Assembly (NCBI RefSeq): GCF_020281205.1 | Contig: NZ_JACXZC010000002.1 | Span: forward strand, 118,729 to 182,728 | DNA from: Empedobacter stercoris | GTDB taxonomy: Bacteria > Bacteroidota > Bacteroidia > Flavobacteriales > Weeksellaceae | Length of the DNA: 64,000 nt | Direction: 5' to 3' | Part shown: positions 35,197 to 44,480 of the stretch, one piece after another | Position numbering within the stretch: position 1 is the stretch's first letter | Layout of the letters: each line of letters starts with the position of its first letter | Notes under the pieces: model-generated | What the model saw: only the letters and a program-made list of their open reading frames with translations | Database searches by the model: none | Told to the model about the DNA's origin: nothing | Made by a program: the position numbers and the translations under genes

Positions 35197-37824
35197 TTGA
35201 AAACCCAATTAACACTACTATTTGCTTTACTTTCTCACTTTATTTTTGCACAACTTACCATTTCTGGCGTTGTAAAAAATGAAGAGGGGAAACCTGTTTC
35301 TGGTGCTAATGTTACTATTTCGCCAAGTACTTCGGACGAAACATTAACATATTTTATCACAAAAGCTGATGGTAAATATTCCATCAAAATAGATAATCCA
35401 TCGCACGAAATGTATGAAATAAAAGTTCGTGCGATGAATTATGCGTTTACTTCAGATTTGGTTAACGAATCTTCTACAAATTTTGATTTCACTTTACAAG
35501 AAAAAGCAATCGAGCTAAAAGAAGTTAAACTAAAACAATCACCAATTCGCAAAAAAGGCGACACAATTGCCTATGATGTCAGTAATTTTAAAGATATAAA
35601 AGATCGCTCTATTGCAGATGTTATCAAAAAAATGCCTGGAATAGAAATCGAAAATTCTGGTAGAATCTTGTATCAAGGAGAACCAATTAATAAATATTAT
35701 ATCGAAGGAATGGATTTGTTGGGTGGAAAATATGCCTTAGCAAACGAAAATCTTTCTGCAGAAGCGGTTGATAAAGTTCAAATTTTGGAGAATCATCAGC
35801 CCATCAAGATTTTAGACAGTTTGGTTTATAGCTCTAAAGCTGCATTAAATATCAAACTAAAAAGCAAAATTACCTATTCTGGTAAAGCAGAAGTTGGTCT
35901 TGGCGCTTCGCCTATGTTGTATCAAGCGAATATTACGCCTATGTTGTTCACAAAAAAGCAACAAATGATTGGTTCTTATCAAGGAAATAATCGTGGAAAT
36001 GATGTTTCTCGACAATTAAGAACATTAAGTTTAGAAGATTTTTTAAATGAATTTGAAAAGTTTTCTAATGAAAGTTGGTTATCTATTGCAGGTGTACAAA
36101 CACCAAGTTTTGAAGGAGAACGTTGGTTAGATAATGCAATAAATATTGGGACTTGGAATCATCTTTTCAAGATAAAAAAAGAGTTAGATTTACGTATTAA
36201 TTTGTCTTATCACAACGATTTTCAAAAGCGATTCGGAGAAACAAACACACAATATTTTTTACCAACAGGAGATATATTTCTCAACGAAATCAAACAAAAT
36301 TATTTGCAAATAGAAAGTCTTAATCTTAAAGCTACATTATCTCAAAATAGTTCGAAAAATTATCTTGAAAATGTCTTAGAGTTTAAAGGTGATTGGAATA
36401 GCTCGAGAGGAAATCTCAATCAAAATAATAATTTTATACAACAAAAATTAACTCAACCTAATCGAGAATTTTCAAATCAATTTAGAACCATTCGTAAGAT
36501 TGGTAAACAATTGATTACTTTAAAGTCCACGTTAGCTTATAAAAATTACAATGAAAATTTAAGCGTTTCTCCGGGAGTTTTTACGGATTTGATAAACAAC
36601 GGGACTGATTATCAAAATGCATTTCAACAAATTAATTTTGAGAAATTTTCGACAAATAATTTCGCAGAATTTTCAAAAGGAATTAAAGGATTTACGTTGC
36701 AATCAAAAATTGGAATTAAATACATCAATCATTCAATGAAAAGTGATTTGTTAGCTGATGAACAACTTACAAATTCCACTTTTACTAACAATACACATTG
36801 GTCAACCTTTAATCCTTATGTAGAAAATAGATTTTCGTACAAAAAAAATCGACTTAGTTTGTCTTTTGGATTTCCATTTCAGTGGTATAATTTAGAGAAT
36901 AATTCTTTTGGAACTAAAAATTCGTACAATCGTTTTTACATCGAACCAAAATTTAACATAGGTTTAGAATTTTCAAAATTCTGGAAAGTTTCAACTTCGC
37001 ATAATTTTAGCAATGATTTGGGTAGTTTAACACGATTACACGAAGGTTTTATATTGTATCGTTACAATTCTATTCAACAAAATGATGGAAATTTCAATGA
37101 AGTAAAAAAATGGAATTCGTCTTTACGTTTTGAATATAAAAATCCAATTAAATCAAGGTTTTTTAACTTTGGATATTCGTATAGTTGGAACGAAAACAAC
37201 TTGTTGTATAATTACAAATACAATTCAGACGCAAGTGCCATTTTAGATGTTATCAATCAAAAAAATCATCAACAAACACATTCTGTTAATGCTAAAATAA
37301 GTCAATATTTCTCTAAAATCAAAACGACTTTTAATTTAGCTGGAGGTTATAATTTTACGACTTATGATCAATTGTTGAATAATGATTTAGTAGAAATTGA
37401 CAACACTATTTTAACTTCAAATTTTGACGCTTCTTTCAGATTATTAAGTTGGATGACGTTTGAGTATAAATATGGTGTAACAAATTATAAAAATAAGTTT
37501 TCAGAAGAATCAAAATTTCGATCAATAACTAATCAAATTCACCAAATAGGATTACATTTTTTTCCAGCAGATCAACATTATGTAAAGTTTAATTTTGATT
37601 TGTATGTCAATGATGATACAAGATTAAATCCTAATTCAACTTTCGGAGATTTGATGTACCGTTATTCATTAAAAAAGAAAAAAATAGATTTTGAATTGTC
37701 TGCTTATAATCTTTTTAATGAGAAATATTTTTCACAAAATAGCTTTTCATCTAATTTCGAACAACGATTTCTATATAAATTGAGACCAACTCAAGTAATG
37801 TTTACAACACGATTTAATTTTTAA
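35197..37824 (+). CDS. TonB-dependent-receptor-like outer-membrane protein with N-terminal carboxypeptidase-like domain
   Basis: An 875-residue outer-membrane protein. The start is TTG at 35197: the frame is closed by the preceding gene's stop at 35191, and the TTG begins a good signal peptide (MKTQLTLLFALLSHFIFAQ). Residues about 20-95 are a CarboxypepD_reg-like domain (SGVVKNEEGKPVSGANVTI). A plug-like region follows (SIADVIKKMPGIEIENSGRI, KYYIEGMDLLGGKYALANENL), then a long barrel ending in TQVMFTTRFNF with a terminal aromatic residue. A TonB box is not obvious. It is coupled to the GLPGLI gene. The substrate is unknown; import or display of the small Cys protein is one possibility. Confidence 0.82.
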   Translation: MKTQLTLLFALLSHFIFAQLTISGVVKNEEGKPVSGANVTISPSTSDETLTYFITKADGKYSIKIDNPSHEMYEIKVRAMNYAFTSDLVNESSTNFDFTLQEKAIELKEVKLKQSPIRKKGDTIAYDVSNFKDIKDRSIADVIKKMPGIEIENSGRILYQGEPINKYYIEGMDLLGGKYALANENLSAEAVDKVQILENHQPIKILDSLVYSSKAALNIKLKSKITYSGKAEVGLGASPMLYQANITPMLFTKKQQMIGSYQGNNRGNDVSRQLRTLSLEDFLNEFEKFSNESWLSIAGVQTPSFEGERWLDNAINIGTWNHLFKIKKELDLRINLSYHNDFQKRFGETNTQYFLPTGDIFLNEIKQNYLQIESLNLKATLSQNSSKNYLENVLEFKGDWNSSRGNLNQNNNFIQQKLTQPNREFSNQFRTIRKIGKQLITLKSTLAYKNYNENLSVSPGVFTDLINNGTDYQNAFQQINFEKFSTNNFAEFSKGIKGFTLQSKIGIKYINHSMKSDLLADEQLTNSTFTNNTHWSTFNPYVENRFSYKKNRLSLSFGFPFQWYNLENNSFGTKNSYNRFYIEPKFNIGLEFSKFWKVSTSHNFSNDLGSLTRLHEGFILYRYNSIQQNDGNFNEVKKWNSSLRFEYKNPIKSRFFNFGYSYSWNENNLLYNYKYNSDASAILDVINQKNHQQTHSVNAKISQYFSKIKTTFNLAGGYNFTTYDQLLNNDLVEIDNTILTSNFDASFRLLSWMTFEYKYGVTNYKNKFSEESKFRSITNQIHQIGLHFFPADQHYVKFNFDLYVNDDTRLNPNSTFGDLMYRYSLKKKKIDFELSAYNLFNEKYFSQNSFSSNFEQRFLYKLRPTQVMFTTRFNF

Positions 37825-37833
37825 CACTAAAAT

Positions 37834-37879
37834 TTATCAACTCAATAATTTATCATCATTAACTTGTTTAAGTTGATAA
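37834..37879 (+). terminator. Possible terminator after the receptor gene
   Basis: TTATCAACT (37834-37842) can pair with AGTTGATAA (37871-37879). An alternative inner hairpin AACTT-GTTT-AAGTT (37861-37874) uses part of the same arm. The T-tract is poor, so this is a weak call. Confidence 0.3.
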
Positions 37880-37977
37880 TATTTAAATAGAAAAATCATC
37901 AAACTATATGATTTGTCATACTTTTATTAGTTTATTTTTACCTAAATTTATTTTGAAAAAATATATACCACAAAGAA

Positions 37978-40239
37978 ATGAATGACAATCGTAAGAAGGA
38001 TGCATTGAATTACCATTCGATGGGTCAACCCGGAAAGATTGCGGTAGTGCCAACAAAACCTACGAACACACAGCGCGATTTATCGCTTGCTTATTCGCCA
38101 GGTGTTGCAGAACCATGTTTAGAGATTGAAAAAGATCCAGAAAATGCGTATAAATATACGGCAAAAGGAAATTTGGTTGCTGTCATTAGTAACGGAACAG
38201 CCGTTTTAGGTTTAGGAGATATAGGTGCAGTCGCTTCGAAACCTGTGATGGAAGGAAAAGGTCTTTTGTTTAAGATTTTTGCGGATATTGATGTTTTTGA
38301 TATCGAATTAGATACGAAGAATGTCGATGAATTTATCAATACTGTAAAAGCTTTAGAGCCAACTTTTGGAGGAATTAATCTTGAAGATATTAAAGCGCCA
38401 GAATGTTTCGAAATCGAAAAGCGATTAAAAGCTGAAATGAATATTCCTGTAATGCACGATGATCAACATGGAACAGCCATTATTTCTGGTGCAGCATTAA
38501 TCAATGCTTGTGAATTACAAGGAAAGGATATTTCTAAAGTTAAAATTGTTGTAAACGGAGCAGGAGCAGCCGCAATTTCTTGTACAGCAATGTACATTTC
38601 TGTTGGTGCACAAAAGGAGAATATTGTGATGTTAGATAGTAAAGGAGTAATCCGTTCTGACCGTGATAATCTTGACGCTTCGAAAGCTGAATGGGCAACA
38701 GATCGTGATATTTCTACGTTGGCAGATGCGGTAAAAGATGCTGATATTTTCATCGGTTTATCTGCTGCAGATGTTTTATCTGCTGAAATATTGAATACAA
38801 TGGCCGAAAATCCAATTGTGTTGGCAATGGCAAATCCAAATCCAGAAATTGCGTACGATTTGGCAATTTCTACTCGACAAGATATTATTATGGGAACAGG
38901 TCGTTCAGATTATCCTAATCAGGTGAATAACGTTTTAGGTTTTCCATACATTTTTAGAGGAGCGTTAGATGTTCGTTCGACAACGATTAACGAGGAAATG
39001 AAAATTGCGGCTGTTCGTGCGATTGCAGAATTGGCAAAAGAACCAGTTCCTGAAGTTGTGACGCAAGCGTATAATAATCATTCAATCAAATTTGGAAAAG
39101 ATTACATTATCCCAAAACCAAACGATCCGCGTTTGTTGCCAGAAGTTTCGGCTGCAGTTGCAAAAGCTGCCATAGAAACTGGTGTTGCAAAGAATGAGAT
39201 AACTGATTTCGAAGCCTATAAATTGTCGTTGATGAAGCGAATCGGAAAAGAAAGTACGATTATGCGCAATTTGACACAAACAGCAAAATCAAATCCAAAA
39301 CGAGTTGTCTTTGCAGAAGGGGATCGTTTCGAGATTCTACGAGCGGCACAAATTGTAAAGGAAGAAAAAATTGCAATTCCAATTATTTTAGGAAAGAAAA
39401 ATAAAATTCAACAAATGATCAAAGATTATATGTTGGATTTAGAAGATGTGGAAATTGTTGATACAAACGCAGAAGAAGATTCGGATCGTTACAATCAATT
39501 TGTAGATTTTATTTACAATAAACGCCAACGAAAAGGTGTCTCTAAATCGGATGCGAAGAAGTTATTGAGAGATCGTAATTATTTTGGATCATGTATGGTT
39601 GAGTTTGGGTATGCAGAAGCGATGATTTCTGGAATGACAAAGAACTATTCGCAAGCCATTCGCCCAGCTTTAGAATTGATTGGTGCCGAACAAGGACAGA
39701 AAGTAGCGAGTATGTATATGATGTTAACCGAAAAAGGTCCAATTTTCTTGGGTGATACAACGGTTAATTTAGATCCAACTTCTGAAGATCTAGTCAATAT
39801 TACGTTGCAGTTTAATGAAACAATTAAGAAATTTAAAATTGAACCGAAAATTGCATTATTGTCGTATTCTAACTTTGGATCGAACAAAGGAGAAACAGCT
39901 TCTAAAGTTCAAAATGCAGTGAATTATTTACATCAAAATCATCCAGATATTTTAGTCGATGGCGATATTCAGGCAAATTTTGCCGTGAACAAAGAGAAGT
40001 TACAAAGTAATTTTCCGTTTTCTAAATTAGCAGGAACGTATGCCAATACATTGGTTTTTCCAAATCTTGAATCTGCGAATATTTCGTATAAATTATTACA
40101 AGAACTTGGAAAAATAGAAGCAGTTGGTCCTATTTTAATCGGAATGAAAAAACCAATTCATCTATTACAATTAGATAGTACAGTTCGCGAAATTGTGAAT
40201 ATGGTTACCTTTGCTGTAATTGATGCGCAACAACATTAA
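37978..40239 (+). CDS. maeB: NADP-dependent malic enzyme with phosphotransacetylase-like domain
   Basis: A 753-residue multi-domain malic enzyme (malate to pyruvate, CO2 and NADPH). Residues 1 to about 425 form the catalytic part: LAYSPGVAEPCLEI, ISNGTAVLGLGDIGAVASKPVMEGK in pieces, the divalent metal region MHDDQHGTA, and the nucleotide loop VVNGAGAAAISC. From about residue 430 the C-terminal half resembles phosphate acetyltransferase (PKRVVFAEGDRFEILRAA), as in MaeB enzymes, where it serves in acetyl-CoA regulation. The length matches the family (about 755-765). It is monocistronic, ending at a strong terminator. Confidence 0.93.
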   Translation: MNDNRKKDALNYHSMGQPGKIAVVPTKPTNTQRDLSLAYSPGVAEPCLEIEKDPENAYKYTAKGNLVAVISNGTAVLGLGDIGAVASKPVMEGKGLLFKIFADIDVFDIELDTKNVDEFINTVKALEPTFGGINLEDIKAPECFEIEKRLKAEMNIPVMHDDQHGTAIISGAALINACELQGKDISKVKIVVNGAGAAAISCTAMYISVGAQKENIVMLDSKGVIRSDRDNLDASKAEWATDRDISTLADAVKDADIFIGLSAADVLSAEILNTMAENPIVLAMANPNPEIAYDLAISTRQDIIMGTGRSDYPNQVNNVLGFPYIFRGALDVRSTTINEEMKIAAVRAIAELAKEPVPEVVTQAYNNHSIKFGKDYIIPKPNDPRLLPEVSAAVAKAAIETGVAKNEITDFEAYKLSLMKRIGKESTIMRNLTQTAKSNPKRVVFAEGDRFEILRAAQIVKEEKIAIPIILGKKNKIQQMIKDYMLDLEDVEIVDTNAEEDSDRYNQFVDFIYNKRQRKGVSKSDAKKLLRDRNYFGSCMVEFGYAEAMISGMTKNYSQAIRPALELIGAEQGQKVASMYMMLTEKGPIFLGDTTVNLDPTSEDLVNITLQFNETIKKFKIEPKIALLSYSNFGSNKGETASKVQNAVNYLHQNHPDILVDGDIQANFAVNKEKLQSNFPFSKLAGTYANTLVFPNLESANISYKLLQELGKIEAVGPILIGMKKPIHLLQLDSTVREIVNMVTFAVIDAQQH

Positions 40240-40260
40240 TAAAAATAGTATTTCAAATCG

Positions 40261-40293
40261 AAACTCCTCTCCATTTTGAGAGGAGTTTTTTTT
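40261..40293 (+). terminator. maeB terminator
   Basis: AACTCCTCTC pairs with GAGAGGAGTT around CATTTT, followed by a run of eight T residues. Confidence 0.92.
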
Positions 40294-40370
40294 ATAAGAT
40301 AATTAATTCGCAGTTTTATTAAATTTTAATTCATAAAATGATTATCTTGTTAACTTTTAATTAATATAAT

Positions 40371-41294
40371 ATGAAGAAATTTTACATTTTATTACTTACA
40401 GCCAGTACAATTTCATTTGCACAAACCAATACTTCATTTGAAGCGAAAGAAGGATATGAATTAGGAAATATACATACTCAGAATAATTGGGAAGTTGCAG
40501 ATGCAAATGGAGAAATACTCAATAATCAACTTGTTTCTGATGAACAAGCGAGTGACGGAATTTATTCTTTTAAAAATGGAGATCAACCAGATTTTGGTCC
40601 TAAATGGCTACCTGTAATGGGTGTGACAAAAACGTTTGAAAAACCTATTGATTATAAAGGTTTTACAATATCTTTTGATGCGTTTGTAACAAAACGAAAC
40701 GGTGCCGATTTCGAATTTAATTTGTATACCATTAATCCAGATACAGATGAATTTTACCCTGTTGCAGGTTTAGGTATGGAAAACAGAGGATATTTGTACA
40801 TTACAAAGGATATCAATTATGGTTTTGATTACGCTGATGCGGCAGAAGGTTGGTCGATTAATAAATGGAATAATTTTAAAATTGAAGTCACGGAAAATGA
40901 AATCAAGTATTACTTGAACGATCAATTAGTTTACACAGGAGATAATTTTACGAAATTAGATGTTCATGGATTTACAATGTTGCATAATAATTACGGAGGT
41001 GATGCTTATTACGATAATTTCAAGTTTAGTACAGATGACTTAGCCGTTCATCAAATTGAAGGGAAAGAATTTAAAATTTATCCTAATCCAGTTAAAGATT
41101 ATTTAACATTTGATGCGAATTTTCATGAGCAGATTTCAAGTGTTGAGGTATCAAATACAATTGGTCAAGTTGTTTTAAAATCAAATCAATCATTAAAAGG
41201 ATTGAATACATCGTCCTTGAAATCAGGTGTTTATTTTGTGAAAATTAATCTGAAAGATGGAAAAACGATAACAAGAAAAATAATTAAAAAATAA
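40371..41294 (+). CDS. T9SS type A sorting-domain secreted protein
   Basis: A 307-residue secreted protein. The signal peptide (MKKFYILLLTASTISFAQ) leads to a LamG/concanavalin-like region (residues about 20-225: NWEVADANGEILNN, ISFDAFVTKRNGADFEFNLYT, WNNFKIEVTENEIKYYLNDQLVY in pieces), as in carbohydrate-binding folds. It ends with a type A C-terminal sorting domain, about 75 residues from KEFKIYPNPVKDYLTF through GVYFVKINLKDGKTITRKIIKK, which directs type IX secretion and cell-surface attachment. No catalytic motif was seen. A single gene with its own terminator. Confidence 0.87.
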   Translation: MKKFYILLLTASTISFAQTNTSFEAKEGYELGNIHTQNNWEVADANGEILNNQLVSDEQASDGIYSFKNGDQPDFGPKWLPVMGVTKTFEKPIDYKGFTISFDAFVTKRNGADFEFNLYTINPDTDEFYPVAGLGMENRGYLYITKDINYGFDYADAAEGWSINKWNNFKIEVTENEIKYYLNDQLVYTGDNFTKLDVHGFTMLHNNYGGDAYYDNFKFSTDDLAVHQIEGKEFKIYPNPVKDYLTFDANFHEQISSVEVSNTIGQVVLKSNQSLKGLNTSSLKSGVYFVKINLKDGKTITRKIIKK

Positions 41295-41310
41295 ATTTAT
41301 TTCATAACAA

Positions 41311-41341
41311 AAAAACTGTCTTGTTGAAGACAGTTTTTTTT
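41311..41341. terminator. Bidirectional terminator
   Basis: AAAAACTGTCTT pairs perfectly with AAGACAGTTTTT around GTTG. It lies between the T9SS cargo gene and the convergent DMT transporter. Confidence 0.92.
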
Positions 41342-41366
41342 GTTGTATAATTTTTCAGGTTTATTT

Positions 41367-42260
41367 CTATAAAGAAGTTTTTAGCCTTTTTTGTTGATAT
41401 GCATCTCCGAGAACATTAAGTGTTACGCCTAAAATAATCATAAAAATTCCTAAACCTAAACTCCACGAAAAGTTTTCGCCAAATAACAAGACACTCACTC
41501 CAACTGCAACTACAGGCTCCGATGCGCCCAGAATAGATGTTGCTGTAGAACCAATCTCTTTGATTGCAAAAATTAAAGCAATACTCGAAATAACAGTTGT
41601 AACAAAAGCAAACGTAAAAAAGTTAAACGTTAATTCTAACGAAGGAAGAACAAATGATTCTTTTTGTATAATCATTTTTATAGCGTAATATATCGTTGTA
41701 AATAGGAATGAATAAAAGCTAAGTGTAAAACCTTTTATCTCTTTTGCTTTCGATTTGTTGACCGTGACAATGTAAAGTCCATAACCTAAAGCACTGATAA
41801 AAACAATGCCTAAACCAATTGGATTTAGTTCGAATTTACCATCTTTAAAACTCAATAAAATGACGCCAGCCAAAACAAATGCAATGGCTACGATAGCAGA
41901 AATAGTGAGTTTCTCTTTGAAGAATACAGCCATAATAATGGCGACGATTAGTGGATATACAAATAGTAAAGTAGAGGCAATACCAGCAGATAAATAATCG
42001 TAACCTAAAAATAAAGCATCAGCAGAAATTCCGTATAATAACCCAAGAGTGATCAATATAGGAATTTGTTTCAATTTTATTTTGAATGATTTTTTTTTGA
42101 TTAATAAATAAACTCCAACAATCAACGCTGAGAAAAAGAATCGATAGAATAGAGTGGTGTCTATTGGGAAATTTGCTTGTTTTATAGGTAGGATAAATAG
42201 CGGAATTAATCCGTAAGATATGGAAGAAATTAATCCATATGCGTAACCTTTTAATTTCAT
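41367..42260 (-). CDS. EamA/DMT-superfamily transporter
   Basis: A 297-residue membrane protein with ten hydrophobic helices arranged as two EamA repeats (about residues 5-140 and 150-285). It opens MKLKGYAYGLISSISYGLIPLFILPI. The second repeat has the typical ending ILGASEPVVAVGVSVLLFGENFSWSLGLGIFMIILGV in pieces, with the conserved EP. DMT exporters move small metabolites such as amino acids; the substrate is not predictable. It is a single gene. Confidence 0.88.
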   Translation of the reverse strand: MKLKGYAYGLISSISYGLIPLFILPIKQANFPIDTTLFYRFFFSALIVGVYLLIKKKSFKIKLKQIPILITLGLLYGISADALFLGYDYLSAGIASTLLFVYPLIVAIIMAVFFKEKLTISAIVAIAFVLAGVILLSFKDGKFELNPIGLGIVFISALGYGLYIVTVNKSKAKEIKGFTLSFYSFLFTTIYYAIKMIIQKESFVLPSLELTFNFFTFAFVTTVISSIALIFAIKEIGSTATSILGASEPVVAVGVSVLLFGENFSWSLGLGIFMIILGVTLNVLGDAYQQKRLKTSL

Positions 42261-42316
42261 AAATGTTTAGTTAACATCATTTAGAGTGATTTTTTATTTC
42301 GACAGAAATATAAAAT

Positions 42317-42382
42317 TGCATCGAGAACTAAGACGAAAAATCATCTAAGCTCTCGATACAATTTTTCGAAGAATTACTCGAA
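42317..42382 (+). repeat. Dispersed intergenic repeat A, copy 1
   Basis: TGCATCGAGAA, about 23 nt, TCTCGATACAATTTTTC, a short gap, AATTACTCGAA. The two outer arms form an inverted repeat. The same arrangement occurs on the other strand at 60996-61077. It lies in the gap between the serine hydrolase and the DMT transporter. Confidence 0.6.
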
Positions 42383-42392
42383 TTGGTAATTT

Positions 42393-43934
42393 TTATTTTC
42401 GTGTAAAATCTAAATCATGGAAATCGTAACTAAAATCTGTCATTGGTGAAATAGCTTTCATCGTAAATCCTGTCATTTTTCCATCTTTCATTTCAGCAAA
42501 AACAAAAGCATCTGCATGGAAATATCTGTTGTACCATTTTACCGCATATGTATTGTCTTTATAAAATGATATTTCTCCGGTTAATTGAGGTGAACGCTTC
42601 GATTCGAAAATTAATTTTCCTTTTTTCTCATAGATTTCAACATCACCAAACCAATTATCTTTATAGGTTCCGGTGAATGCATTTTTATTAACCTTTAAGG
42701 CTTTGTTTTTCTGATTTGCTTCAACTGTTTTCCAAACTTCATCTGTGATTCCGTCCGCTTCGGCCACACGAGATTTCATCAAATTATCGTAGAAAGCAAC
42801 CCAATCTTTTTCGGGATTGCCTAAATAAAAATCTTTAATTGTATTAGAAACCGAGTTAAATGCGACACCTGCTTGTTGATTAGTAAGAACGACAATTCCT
42901 AAATTGATTTGAGGATACCAAATTGTTTGCGTTACAATTCCTTCTAAACCACCAGTGTGCGAAACTTCTAATTTTCCGTTATAATCTTGCAATTGCCAAC
43001 CTAATCCATATGCTTTAAACAATGAATTGTATGGAGGAGTAGTTCCAACTTTTTGCAAGGTAACAGGCGAAATCATTTCTTTCATTTGTTTTTCAGAAAT
43101 AATTTGTTTTCCGTTTACTTTCCCTTTATTCAAATTAAATTGTAACCATTTTGCAACATCATCAACGTTAGAATATAATCCTGCTGCTGCGTCAAAAATC
43201 GTATTGGTATAACGATCGATTACTTGCAATTTACCATCAATTGGCACATGTGGATCAATCACATTTTTTTGATCTTTTAACAGATGAAAATTAGCCGCTG
43301 TATTTGTCATGCCAATCGGTTCGATTAATCGTTGAGTGACAAAATCCGTCCAAGATTGTCCAGAAATTCTTTCTACTACAACTCCAGCAATGATGTACAA
43401 AAGATTATCGTAATCATATTTCGAACGAAAATCTGAAACAGGTTTTAAATATTGAATATTGTTGATAATATCGGTTGGTGTGAAATTATGTCCATCAGGC
43501 CATACCATCAAATCGCCAGCACCTAAGCCTAAACCACTTCGGTGTGTTAACAAATCACGAATAGTAAATTCTTTTGTTACATATTCATTATACATTTTAA
43601 ATTCGGGAATATGTTTGATGACTTTATCATCCCAATTCATTTTTCCTTCATCAACTAAAATCGCTAAAGCCGCTGCTGTAAAAGCTTTCGAATTAGAGGC
43701 GATTCCAAAATTTGTATTCGATTGTAATTTTTCTCCTGTTTTGATTGATTTTACACCATAACCTTTACTATGAATAATTGTTCCATCTTTAATTACGGCA
43801 ACAGAAATTCCTGGAACATTGAATGTCTTCATGGCATTTTCTGTGACTTGATCTATAGTTTGATTCGAAATATTTTGACCAAACGCAGAAATTGAAGCTA
43901 AGGTAATAGTTGTTGATAAAAATAAATTTTTCAT
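42393..43934 (-). CDS. Serine hydrolase, class C beta-lactamase/penicillin-binding-protein-like
   Basis: A 513-residue exported enzyme with signal peptide MKNLFLSTTITLASISAFGQ. The beta-lactamase fold (residues about 25-370) has all three active-site motifs: SxxK as S80-N-S-K83, YxN as Y175-D-N177, and a third motif HTGG (LEVSHTGGLEG). A C-terminal extension of about 120 residues (YKDNWFGDVEIYEKKGKLIF) fits the DUF3471-type domain of such serine hydrolases. The family includes D-aminopeptidases and esterases, so a true antibiotic-hydrolysing role is not implied. It is a single gene. Confidence 0.87.
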   Translation of the reverse strand: MKNLFLSTTITLASISAFGQNISNQTIDQVTENAMKTFNVPGISVAVIKDGTIIHSKGYGVKSIKTGEKLQSNTNFGIASNSKAFTAAALAILVDEGKMNWDDKVIKHIPEFKMYNEYVTKEFTIRDLLTHRSGLGLGAGDLMVWPDGHNFTPTDIINNIQYLKPVSDFRSKYDYDNLLYIIAGVVVERISGQSWTDFVTQRLIEPIGMTNTAANFHLLKDQKNVIDPHVPIDGKLQVIDRYTNTIFDAAAGLYSNVDDVAKWLQFNLNKGKVNGKQIISEKQMKEMISPVTLQKVGTTPPYNSLFKAYGLGWQLQDYNGKLEVSHTGGLEGIVTQTIWYPQINLGIVVLTNQQAGVAFNSVSNTIKDFYLGNPEKDWVAFYDNLMKSRVAEADGITDEVWKTVEANQKNKALKVNKNAFTGTYKDNWFGDVEIYEKKGKLIFESKRSPQLTGEISFYKDNTYAVKWYNRYFHADAFVFAEMKDGKMTGFTMKAISPMTDFSYDFHDLDFTRK

Positions 43935-43981
43935 GTGTATGATTTGAATGGTAACGAAGTTAGGAAATTTATTTGTTTTAC

Positions 43982-44010
43982 TGTTATTCCGAGCTTGTCA
44001 AAGAATCTTA
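43982..44010 (+). repeat. Dispersed intergenic repeat B, copy 1
   Basis: TGTTATTCCGAGCTTGTCAA then AGAATCTTA. It resembles the sequences at 63869-63896 and, reversed, at 61085-61107. This type (GTCATTxYGA...AATCT) is a common degenerate intergenic repeat in Bacteroidota. Confidence 0.45.
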
Positions 44011-44080
44011 CATTTCGAAATACTTTATGTTAAAATTTTCGATTTTGGAATGGAGAAATTAGAAGAGAAATAATTAAAAC

Positions 44081-44108
44081 AAAAAAAGCCACTTTATTAA
44101 GTAGCTTT
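44081..44108 (-). terminator. Terminator of the YdhR-like gene
   Basis: On the minus strand AAAGCTACTT-AATA-AAGTGGCTTT (one mismatch) is followed by TTTT. Confidence 0.8.
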
Positions 44109-44113
44109 GGTAA

Positions 44114-44413
44114 TTATATTCCTTTATTTAAAGTTGAGAGAGGTTCGTTAATTTCAAAATATTCTGAAACAATGTTTGTGGCACCCATTTGTTCAACTCG
44201 CTTAGAATGCATTTCAGCATAATTTTTTGCATTTTCTAAGGTGTCAAAAATATAAATTCCACCACTTCGAGCAGTCTCTTTATTCTCGATCCAAATCTTA
44301 GAAATAAACCCTTTTTCTAAATTAATGCTTTCAGCCAATGGTTGTGCATTGTTAGTTAAATTTTCTCCCATATATTCAACAGGAAAATCAAAATTTATTT
44401 GAAGTAAAATCAT
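44114..44413 (-). CDS. YdhR-family putative mono-oxygenase
   Basis: A 99-residue protein of the small ferredoxin-like alpha/beta (ABM-related) YdhR family. It starts MILLQINFDFP and shows SINLEKGFISKIWIENKETARSGGIYIF in pieces, then LENAKNYAEMHSKRVEQMG, the family's typical GG-Y-F and A-x-Y-x2-MH segments. YdhR proteins are dimers with a hydrophobic pocket suited to aromatic compounds; the reaction is unproven. An 18-bp palindrome lies 44-61 nt upstream, similar to one upstream of the adjacent DUF4260 gene, and suggests shared control. Confidence 0.82.
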   Translation of the reverse strand: MILLQINFDFPVEYMGENLTNNAQPLAESINLEKGFISKIWIENKETARSGGIYIFDTLENAKNYAEMHSKRVEQMGATNIVSEYFEINEPLSTLNKGI

Positions 44414-44456
44414 ATTTAAAATTTATTACAAATTTCAAAAAACTTCATGATTTAGA

Positions 44457-44474
44457 TTGTAATAATTGTTACAA
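44457..44474. promoter_or_regulatory. Palindrome upstream of the YdhR-like gene
   Basis: TTGTAATAATTGTTACAA, a near-perfect palindrome with the half-sites TTGTAA and TTACAA separated by 6 nt, as for CRP/FNR-type sites. It lies between the DUF4260 stop and the YdhR start. Confidence 0.5.
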
Positions 44475-44480
44475 ATATTA

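Noticed and set aside
42393..43934. Antibiotic-resistance beta-lactamase
   Set aside because: The SxxK, YxN and HTG motifs define the serine hydrolase family, but the long C-terminal domain and overall sequence fit general D-aminopeptidase/esterase-like members; resistance is not supported.
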